NCBI GenBank assembly: GCA_002477505.1
Contig: DLQB01000172.1
Location: forward strand, 1-20,339
DNA from: Flavobacteriales bacterium UBA7443
GTDB taxonomy: Bacteria > Bacteroidota > Bacteroidia > Flavobacteriales_D > Sanyastnellaceae
Direction: 5' to 3'
DNA length: 20,339 nucleotides
Numbering within the stretch: the stretch's first letter is position 1; every line of letters starts with the position of its first letter. This document shows positions 14,025 through 20,339 of this stretch, piece after piece. Made by a program: the position numbers and the translations under genes. The notes beneath the pieces are model-generated. The model saw nothing but the letters and a program-made list of their open reading frames with translations, did no database searches and was not told the origin of the DNA.

Positions 14025-15244
14025 CTCTTGATTTTCCATGTGGCTTCTTCAGGTTTGTATAAGGTCGAATTTACGAAGGACTCCTCAAGTAGCCGAGCTT
14101 GGGCTTCCCAAGAGCTGTTTTTTTCAATCCAAATGCGCGATTTCTTTCCAATTTCTGCACATTTTGACTTGTTGGTCAAAAGCTCATCAATGGCATGAGC
14201 AGTGGCTGTAGGACTTTCTGCCAACACCAAAGGAGGCGCTGCGGTGTCATGCTCCGGAAACCCACTCAATACATGGGGCGTGGTGATGCAAGGAAGTTCC
14301 ATCGCCATCGCCTCCAGAATCTTATTTTGCTGGCCTGTTCCTATTCGGAGTGGTGCAACGAATGCGTCAGCGGAGGCATATGCGGTTCTCAAGTCATCGA
14401 TCCATCCGGTAATGATCACTTGGTCACTGGCCAGCTTTTGTACTTCAATCGTGGGTTTAGTTCCTGCAATCACCACTTGAACATCCGGCGTTTGGATTTT
14501 GGGTAAAATGTCATTCACAAGCAGCTTGGCTGCATCGACATTTGGAGGGTAGCTCATGTTGCCAGTAAATAAAATGACAGATTTTGCATTGGGTTTTTTC
14601 TCGGTTGCGTTGCCGTTATTGAAGTACTCCGAATCGACACCATTCGGGATGACGTCAATGGCGTTTCTGCCCGGATGAGCAATGAGTTTGCGATCGGCTT
14701 GGCTAATGATGGTTTGTCCATCAAAATAATCGAATACAATGGATTCGTAGCGGGCAAGTCGATGGGCTTCCAATTGAAAAATCCATCGAGAACCCATCGG
14801 ACGAAGCGCTGCGTTCCGATTCATTCCTGCACTGAGTGCGTCCATGTAATCCAACACCTTGGGAATTTGATGGTCGTTTCGCACATACTCGGCCATGCGC
14901 ACAAGTTGGCAGTGAATCACATCGGGCCCCAGTTGGCCCATCCATTGATGAAGCTCATGATCCGCTTTGCGCTGGTAAAACCAGTGGATTTGAAATGGAC
15001 GTGAGCTTAGTGCAGCGAAAGCCAGACGCACCCATCGTTTCCAACGATTCACTTTGTACCATTTCAGTCCAGTGGTTACTTGGCTCAAGGCCAATTGGGC
15101 TTCTTTCGAAGGATGTTCTTCTGTAAGGGTGAATAAAAAGACCTCATGGTCCTTATTCAGCATGCGCATTTGGTGATAGGCGCGAACGCGGTCTCCCTTA
15201 TCCAGTGGCCAAGGAAGTCGTGATGTGATGAAAAGGATTTTCAA
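14021..15244 (-). CDS. GT4-type glycosyltransferase (A)
   Basis: The 407-residue protein has the GT-B fold. It begins KILFITSRLPWPLDKGDR, a canonical first beta-strand and Gly-rich loop for this family. The C-terminal donor-binding half contains FTGNMSYPPN (start of the second Rossmann domain), VVIAGTKP, ADAFVAPLRIGTG and KILEAMAMELPCITT with the EX7E-like donor region. The start must be the TTG at 15244, because no ATG lies near the conserved strand and this TTG overlaps the previous stop as TTGA, implying translational coupling. Sugar donor and acceptor are unknown. It is probably cytoplasmic or inner-membrane associated and acts on a surface polysaccharide or glycolipid precursor. Confidence 0.9.
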   Translation of the reverse strand: MKILFITSRLPWPLDKGDRVRAYHQMRMLNKDHEVFLFTLTEEHPSKEAQLALSQVTTGLKWYKVNRWKRWVRLAFAALSSRPFQIHWFYQRKADHELHQWMGQLGPDVIHCQLVRMAEYVRNDHQIPKVLDYMDALSAGMNRNAALRPMGSRWIFQLEAHRLARYESIVFDYFDGQTIISQADRKLIAHPGRNAIDVIPNGVDSEYFNNGNATEKKPNAKSVILFTGNMSYPPNVDAAKLLVNDILPKIQTPDVQVVIAGTKPTIEVQKLASDQVIITGWIDDLRTAYASADAFVAPLRIGTGQQNKILEAMAMELPCITTPHVLSGFPEHDTAAPPLVLAESPTATAHAIDELLTNKSKCAEIGKKSRIWIEKNSSWEAQARLLEESFVNSTLYKPEEATWKIKR

Positions 15245-16443
15245 AGCGTCTCCAAATGTGCGATTTGCTCGAGCATTCTATTCACGATGGACTGGTTTTC
15301 GAATTGCTCCATAACGAAAGCGCGGCTGCGTTTTCCGATTGCCTCTGCCTCTTCGGGATTGTTGAGTAATTCTACGATCCGCGATGCAAATTCTTGGGGA
15401 GTATCGGCGAGATGGAAATGTTCTCGGTCATTTCCTGGAATGCCTTCCATCCCAATGGCTGTTGATACGATGGGGCGGCCACCTGCCATAGCTTCTATGG
15501 CCTTTACGCGCATGCCACTGCCACTCAGGAGCGGCACAATCATGATGCCCCCACTGGTCATCATGTCCCACGCATTTTGAACTTCACCTAAAACCTCCAC
15601 ATTCGGGGTGTCAAGCCCTGGCGGATCTTCCGGGAAATTTCGTCCGGCCAAACAAAGCTTCGCGCTCGGAACCTGCTGCAGGACCAACGGCCAAATGCGA
15701 CTAATGAACCATCGAATGCCTTGAATGTTGGGCCGCCAGTCCATGGCTCCTAAGTGAAAAACGTGATGAACAGGCCCGTGTGAAGCTGGGGGCAATTCTG
15801 CCACGTCGAGGCCAAATGGCACAACGTGAATAGGCACCGAACATCCCATCGCTTCAAAGTGTCTTTTGTCATCCTCAGAAATCGCAGCGATGGAATCAAA
15901 GTCATGCATGACATTTATCTCGTATTCTTCGAGACGATCGGCAAGCCATTGCAGGTAGAGTCGCTTCGTCATCGGCTTGGTCTCCTGGGCGAGGTGGTGC
16001 CAAATGCGGTGCTCAATGTTGTGCGCTCTAAGCATCGCAATCCCATCGCAATATTTGCGTACTGTCGGGAGATAGGGAGCGGTGAATAAGCTCTCGAAAA
16101 TGACCAGGTCAAATGCTGTTTTTCGGAAAATGTCCGTTAGAATTCGCTCAAAATCAAGCGAATAAAAACGGGAGATGTTGTAGCTATCCCCCGTAACCAA
16201 ATCCGAGAGCGCATCCAGTTTTCTCAGTGTTGTATCCACTGGAATGGCCTCGATTTGTGTGGCTTGGAGGTATTCTGTTTCGAGTTCGTCGGGTTGAAAA
16301 GGATGCTTTTCGGTGGCGACGGTCAGGATTTTAACCTCATGCTTGCCGGACATCAACAAACCACGAGTCAACGCATCCATTGCCCTGCATCCACCATCCC
16401 TACTCGGTCGAGGTGGTTTATGGCAGAGTTGAAGTATTCGCAT
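15241..16443 (-). CDS. GT4-type glycosyltransferase (B)
   Basis: The 400-residue GT-B enzyme starts MRILQLCHKPPRPSRDGGC, with the Pro-rich loop and a GG-C acceptor-side loop. The C-terminal half has VFHLGAMDWRPN, LCLAGRNFPEDPP, IMIVPLLSGSGMRVKAIEAMAGGRPIVST (donor-site block with the GSGMR and EAMA motifs) and a helical tail. ATG at 16443; it follows the LptF/G-family gene by 26 bases and overlaps glycosyltransferase A by four. The two GTs are similar in layout but not close copies. Substrate unknown; operon context favours cell-surface glycan assembly. Confidence 0.9.
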   Translation of the reverse strand: MRILQLCHKPPRPSRDGGCRAMDALTRGLLMSGKHEVKILTVATEKHPFQPDELETEYLQATQIEAIPVDTTLRKLDALSDLVTGDSYNISRFYSLDFERILTDIFRKTAFDLVIFESLFTAPYLPTVRKYCDGIAMLRAHNIEHRIWHHLAQETKPMTKRLYLQWLADRLEEYEINVMHDFDSIAAISEDDKRHFEAMGCSVPIHVVPFGLDVAELPPASHGPVHHVFHLGAMDWRPNIQGIRWFISRIWPLVLQQVPSAKLCLAGRNFPEDPPGLDTPNVEVLGEVQNAWDMMTSGGIMIVPLLSGSGMRVKAIEAMAGGRPIVSTAIGMEGIPGNDREHFHLADTPQEFASRIVELLNNPEEAEAIGKRSRAFVMEQFENQSIVNRMLEQIAHLETL

Positions 16444-16469
16444 GAACGCATGAGTTTAAGAGCCCAAAT

Positions 16470-17879
16470 TTAAGAGCTAATGGTTTGCGTTGTCCGAGGC
16501 TTTCGAAGGGCAAACGAAATTTTACCCGAATCCCTGGAAGCCTTCCACGTGAGAAAGAATGCCAAGGGAAATAGCACAAACGTGCTCATCCACATGCCGA
16601 GCCAAGGTTCAATGCTTCCTGCTCGAATCATTTGCTCACCCACGATTGAAAGGATGTAATAACCGAGAAAGATCATGATCGCCAATACGGTTGGCATGCC
16701 GAGGCCTCCCTTTCTAATAATTGCGCCGAGCGGGGCTCCAATAAAAAACAGAAGAATGCAACTGAGCGAAAGGAAAAATTTCCGGTGCCACTCAATCGCA
16801 TGCCGATCCTGTGCGGTTTTTTTTGATTGGATTTCTTCAAGGGCATTAGCGATGCCTTGCCGAGCATTCCTTGCGAGGCTACGAGCGCCATCGAATGCCA
16901 TACGCTGTTCTGTTGGGCTCAGCACCTCTAAAATGCTCGAGCTGGCTTTGGTAACCCCCAATGCTTGCAATTGAATTGTATCCCGCAGTAAAGTGGTTTG
17001 TCGCGCTCCAAATTGCTCAATGTTGCGTTGTTTATCGTGGTTCAAGCTCTCCAGAGAATCCATGGCAGCTTGCAGCTGATGCACCGTCATCATTTCATGC
17101 GCTCGCTTAAACAGCCCCTCATCTACCTTGCTGAAGTCCAGTGAAGTCATATCGATTTCGAAGATTTGTCGTTCAAATTTTGAAGCTATGTGCGGATGCA
17201 ATCGTTCTTTTCGTCTTTTGGATTGTTCCAAGTCTTCTTCGTAGCTCGCTCCATCATGCAGGGTCAGTAGGAGTCGGTCCGCTTTTTGCTCCATTCTTCC
17301 CGAAGTAGCACGGATTACTCGAGAAACACCTGTTTCGCCTTCCCGATGATCGTGGATTAAAATGTCTTTCAAGGTACCGTCCTCGGTTTTTTCATCAACC
17401 CGAATGGCAAACCCCTCAATCCCATTGTAAAATGCCCCTTCAGTCAAGTTGAGTGCAGGTTTTTGCTTGGTCACTGAGAACAGCAATGCACGGAATTTCA
17501 AATTGGCGACTGGCCACGCGGCATTGGAAAACCAGAAAGCTCCGCAGGCAATGGCAATCATCGCAAGGGTCAATGGCCGCAAGATGCGCGGCAGGGAGAG
17601 TCCTGCTGATTTGAGTGCAGTCAACTCATTTTTTTCGGCCAGGGAACCCATGGCCATAATCGAAGCAATAAGAATGGCCAGCGGAAGGGCAAGATTGACC
17701 AATCGAGCCGAAGCGTACAGCATCAGCTCACCAATCACCCATGGTTCCAAACCCTTTCCAATCAAGTCATCCGCATACACCCAAAGGAATTGCATATCCA
17801 GGATGAACAGTGCCACAGGCATAGTTATTGCAAATGGCGCCAAGAAATTGCGCAGTAAGAGTCGAGCGAACCTTCTCAC
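16470..17879 (-). CDS. LptF/LptG (YjgP/YjgQ) family permease
   Basis: The 469-residue protein starts with a GTG at 17879 (VRRFARLLLRNF). Three membrane helices lie near residues 12-34, 58-80 and 100-122, and about three more in the last ~110 residues (FFLSLSCILLFFIGAPLGAIIRKGG, TVLAIMIFLGYYILSIV, TFVLFPLAFFLTW). Between them is a periplasmic domain. This is the family of inner-membrane subunits that pull lipopolysaccharide out of the membrane with the LptB ATPase. The family's E. coli members are about 360 residues; the extra length here is largely a helical, Gln/Asp-rich insert at about 250-365. Whether it is LptF or LptG cannot be said. First gene of the run leading to the two glycosyltransferases. 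Confidence 0.85.
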   Translation of the reverse strand: MRRFARLLLRNFLAPFAITMPVALFILDMQFLWVYADDLIGKGLEPWVIGELMLYASARLVNLALPLAILIASIMAMGSLAEKNELTALKSAGLSLPRILRPLTLAMIAIACGAFWFSNAAWPVANLKFRALLFSVTKQKPALNLTEGAFYNGIEGFAIRVDEKTEDGTLKDILIHDHREGETGVSRVIRATSGRMEQKADRLLLTLHDGASYEEDLEQSKRRKERLHPHIASKFERQIFEIDMTSLDFSKVDEGLFKRAHEMMTVHQLQAAMDSLESLNHDKQRNIEQFGARQTTLLRDTIQLQALGVTKASSSILEVLSPTEQRMAFDGARSLARNARQGIANALEEIQSKKTAQDRHAIEWHRKFFLSLSCILLFFIGAPLGAIIRKGGLGMPTVLAIMIFLGYYILSIVGEQMIRAGSIEPWLGMWMSTFVLFPLAFFLTWKASRDSGKISFALRKPRTTQTISS

Positions 17880-17883
17880 CGTT

Positions 17884-17891
17884 CAAAGATA
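17884..17891 (-). promoter_or_regulatory. Candidate -7 box for the LptF/G-family operon
   Basis: On the minus strand the bases read TATCTTTG, an exact TAnnTTTG match, ending 4 bases before the GTG at 17879. It would give a leaderless or near-leaderless message. It lies in the 69-base space shared with the divergent M49 gene. A -33 TTG at the usual spacing is not visible. Confidence 0.45.
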
Positions 17892-17948
17892 GGTGTCGCA
17901 CGAATGCTCCGCACTTTCCTTAACTTGCCGCATTCAACAACCCAAGAC

Positions 17949-20051
17949 ATGCATAAATTATCGACCTTTTCAACGTTTTGCTTCGCCTTAGCTGCGTTTT
18001 TGTTTTCAGGATGTGGCACCCCTTCGACGGAAGACAGCGCCGCTGAAAACGACTGGAGTCCATTGGTTTCTGAATCGAAAGGAGCCAGTGCCGCCGATGC
18101 GGATGGATTTGTTTGGCAGACGGAACAGTTTGCTGACCTCAAGATTGTGCGGTATCAAGTTGGGGGGTGGGACAAATTGGACAATCGTCAAAAGGCCTTG
18201 GTTTATTGCCTCAATCAGGCAGGATTAAGCGGTCGAGACATTATGTACGATCAAAACAACCGCTACAACCTTCGTGTGCGGAATCTTCTCGAGAACCTAT
18301 ACACTGGTTTCGATGGGGACAAGAACACCGTGGGTTGGAACCGTTTCGAAACCTACCTCAAGCGTATTTGGTTCTCGAATGGGATTCATCACCACTACGC
18401 GAACACCAAGTTGCTTCCCGAATTTTCGGAGGCATACTTCGACGAGTTGTTGGCAGCGACCGAAACAACCGTGAGCGATGAGCTTCGTGCGGTTATTTTT
18501 GATCCGGCGGTGGAGTCCAAGAAGGTAGAACAAGATGCCTCCAAAGGCTTGGTCGAGGGGTCGGCGGTGAATTTTTATGCGCCGGACGTAACAACTGAAG
18601 AAGCGCAGGCTTACTTAGCGAGCATCGTCGAAGAAGGTGATCGAACACCGGTAGAGTACAGCCTCAATTCACGATTGGTCAAAAACGCCAATGGCGAAAT
18701 AGAGGAGCAGGTGTACCATGTCGGGGGATTGTACGGTGAAGCGATGGCGCAAATCGTGTTTTGGCTAAACCAAGCGATTCAATACGCTGAAAATGACAAG
18801 CAGGCTGCTGCATTTCGAAACCTCATCGCTTACTACGAGACAGGTGATTTGGAGAAGTGGCAACTGTACAACATCAATTGGGTGCAGGATACGGAAGGGG
18901 ACGTGGACTACATCAATGGCTTTGTGGAGGTTTACAATGATCCGCTAGGGTACACGGGAAGCTACGAAACCGTGGTTCAAATCAAGGACTTTGATGCAAG
19001 CGAGCGCATGAAAGTCTTGATGGATAATGCCCAATGGTTCGAAGACAACATGCCATTCATGCCTCAACATAAGAAGAGCGAAGTGGTCGGAATTACTTAC
19101 AACGTCGTGAATGTTGCAGGTGAAGCAGGAGATGCCTCGCCGAGCACGCCAATCGGTGTGAATTTGCCAAATTCCAACTGGATTCGTGTGGTGCATGGTT
19201 CCAAGTCGGTTAGCCTAGGAAACATTGTTGAAGCCTATGATCGTGCCAGTGGTGGTGGTATTTTGAATGAGTTTGCACACGATGATCTTGAAATGGAAAT
19301 GAGCCAAGCGCACAGTGCGCTGGCAGGCAAATTGCACACGGCTATGCATGAAGTCATTGGCCACGCTTCAGGTAAACTGGAAGAAGGAGTGGGAGAGCCA
19401 AAGCAGACGATCAAGGAGTACAGTTCTACGCTGGAGGAGGGCCGTGCTGATTTGGTGGCATTGTATTTCATGCTGGACGAGAAGATGCTCGAATTGGGAT
19501 TGATGGAATCGTTGGAAACGGGCAAGGCCGAATATGACAGTTACATTCGAAACGGAATGATGCTACAACTGCGTCGCCTGGAATTGGGAGCAAACATTGA
19601 AGAGGCGCACATGAGGAACCGAGCTTGGATCAGCAATTGGTGCTTCGAGAAGGGCGAATCCGAGGGAATCATAGAAAAAGTCAATCGCGACGGAAAGACC
19701 TTCCTCGACGTCAAGGATTACTCGGCATTGCGCGCGTTGTTTGGTGAGTTGCTGATGGAAGTACAGCGCATCAAATCGCAAGGCGACTATGATGCAGCGA
19801 AAGCGTTGGTCGAAGGATACGGTGTTCAAGTTGATCAATCGATTCACCGAGAAGTTTTGGATCGATCGGCTTCACTTGGAATCGCGCCGTACGGAGGATT
19901 CATCAATCCGGAGATGCAAGCGGTTTATGTGGAAGATGGCAAGATTGGTGAAGTTCAAGTGAGCTACCCAGATGACTTCGCCTCTCAAATGTTGCGATAC
20001 AGCTCTACCTATGGATTGCTGCCAGAAAACAACGAGTATGTGAAGAAATAA
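17949..20051 (+). CDS. Dipeptidyl-peptidase III-like (M49) lipoprotein
   Basis: The product has 700 residues from the ATG at 17949. A signal peptide (MHKLSTFSTF... then LFSGC) ends in a lipobox with Cys22, so the enzyme is a lipoprotein facing the periplasm or cell surface. Zinc motifs of M49 peptidases are present: HEVIGH at 467-472 (the family's HExxGH) and EEGRAD at 496-501 (family EECRA-type; E497 is the expected third ligand). M49 enzymes release dipeptides from the N-terminus of short peptides; length matches the bacterial forms. The family Cys in EEC is Gly here. The frame is open back to 17904, but starting there would put 15 extra residues before the signal peptide. The gene is divergent from the LptF/G operon. 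Confidence 0.9.
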   Translation: MHKLSTFSTFCFALAAFLFSGCGTPSTEDSAAENDWSPLVSESKGASAADADGFVWQTEQFADLKIVRYQVGGWDKLDNRQKALVYCLNQAGLSGRDIMYDQNNRYNLRVRNLLENLYTGFDGDKNTVGWNRFETYLKRIWFSNGIHHHYANTKLLPEFSEAYFDELLAATETTVSDELRAVIFDPAVESKKVEQDASKGLVEGSAVNFYAPDVTTEEAQAYLASIVEEGDRTPVEYSLNSRLVKNANGEIEEQVYHVGGLYGEAMAQIVFWLNQAIQYAENDKQAAAFRNLIAYYETGDLEKWQLYNINWVQDTEGDVDYINGFVEVYNDPLGYTGSYETVVQIKDFDASERMKVLMDNAQWFEDNMPFMPQHKKSEVVGITYNVVNVAGEAGDASPSTPIGVNLPNSNWIRVVHGSKSVSLGNIVEAYDRASGGGILNEFAHDDLEMEMSQAHSALAGKLHTAMHEVIGHASGKLEEGVGEPKQTIKEYSSTLEEGRADLVALYFMLDEKMLELGLMESLETGKAEYDSYIRNGMMLQLRRLELGANIEEAHMRNRAWISNWCFEKGESEGIIEKVNRDGKTFLDVKDYSALRALFGELLMEVQRIKSQGDYDAAKALVEGYGVQVDQSIHREVLDRSASLGIAPYGGFINPEMQAVYVEDGKIGEVQVSYPDDFASQMLRYSSTYGLLPENNEYVKK

Positions 20052-20114
20052 CACGTCATAAGCAACCATTCGCCTGTCCAGTTGTTGATTCTTTGAAACC
20101 GAATCTGTATTCTC

Positions 20115-20339
20115 ATGAAATTGAAGTTTTTAGCTTTTGCCTTAAGCCTGTTGTTGTCTTTGGTCGGATTCGCTCAAAACCCATTCCCGTGCGAGCTCTC
20201 GGGTGGTGAAGGTGATCCAGCAACGGGAGGAGAGTCTGCCACGCAGGAAGGTCAGTTTCATGACAACAGTGCTTATTTCAACATCATTGAAATCAACGAG
20301 CCTGTGACATTGGTGTCAGCAAAGGTTTTCGCGAACGGT
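20115..20339 (+). CDS. Secreted protein, 5' fragment (cut by window end)
   Basis: The frame is open from the ATG at 20115 to the window end (75 codons, no stop). The first 20 residues (MKLKFLAFALSLLLSLVGFA) are a classic signal peptide, with likely cleavage before QNPFPCEL. The visible mature part is Gly/Glu-rich (GGEGDPATGGE) and then turns beta-like (AYFNIIEINEPVTLVSAKVFANG), suggesting a beta-sandwich domain. It is probably an exported or surface protein, possibly a T9SS substrate, but the C-terminus is missing. It follows the M49 gene by 63 bases on the same strand and could be co-transcribed. Confidence 0.8.
   Translation, partial: MKLKFLAFALSLLLSLVGFAQNPFPCELSGGEGDPATGGESATQEGQFHDNSAYFNIIEINEPVTLVSAKVFANG

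Noticed and set aside
17904..17948. Start of the M49 gene at 17904
   Set aside because: It would add 15 residues before a clear signal peptide; the ATG at 17949 starts exactly at MHKLSTF.
20052..20114. Promoter or terminator between the M49 gene and the next gene
   Set aside because: A TTG with 20-base spacing to TATTCTCA is seen, but the second element does not match TAnnTTTG. The GATTC/GAATC stem has no T-run.

Overview
The window looks like a chromosomal stretch of a Bacteroidota bacterium, most likely a Flavobacteriales member and possibly marine. The clues are a giant acidic secreted protein built from HYR-like modules and GCTDxxACNY...DGSC repeats, a DUF493 protein, an M49 peptidase made as a lipoprotein, a CtlX-type amidinohydrolase, matches to the Bacteroidota -7 promoter box (TAnnTTTG), and starts without Shine-Dalgarno sequences. 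No rRNA, tRNA, CRISPR array, insertion sequence or phage gene was seen. All assignments come from reading motifs; no database was searched.

Layout. (1) 1-5685, plus strand: the 3' part of a giant secreted multidomain gene, cut by the left edge, followed by a strong intrinsic terminator (5735-5772). (2) 5873-6540, plus: two coupled small genes, a DUF493 protein and a single-pass membrane protein with a beta-rich C-terminal domain. (3) 6545-11639, minus: five closely packed genes read right to left: LON-substrate-binding-domain protein, lipoprotein of unknown function, amidinotransferase-family enzyme, CtlX-like hydrolase and arginyl-tRNA synthetase. (4) 11713-12951, minus: a membrane-anchored HtrA/Deg serine protease with one PDZ domain. 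(5) 13065-17879, minus: a coupled cluster of an LptF/LptG-family permease, two GT4-type glycosyltransferases and a 2-oxoglutarate/Fe(II) oxygenase. (6) 17949-20051, plus: a dipeptidyl-peptidase III-like (M49) lipoprotein. (7) 20115-20339, plus: the start of a secreted protein, cut by the right edge.

How the genes may work together. The permease and glycosyltransferases point to making and exporting surface glycolipid. The HtrA protease, M49 lipoprotein and giant secreted protein are cell-envelope or extracellular functions. Two pentein-fold enzymes acting on guanidino compounds sit directly upstream of argS, so arginine or citrulline metabolism may be co-expressed with arginine charging.

The most unusual object is the giant protein. 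Its readable part (about 1,894 residues) appears to contain no lysine, carries three copies of a ~185-residue domain I do not recognise, has about 11 HYR-like modules of which one is interrupted by a ~155-residue insertion, and ends in a single dockerin-like calcium loop with no recognisable T9SS sorting domain.
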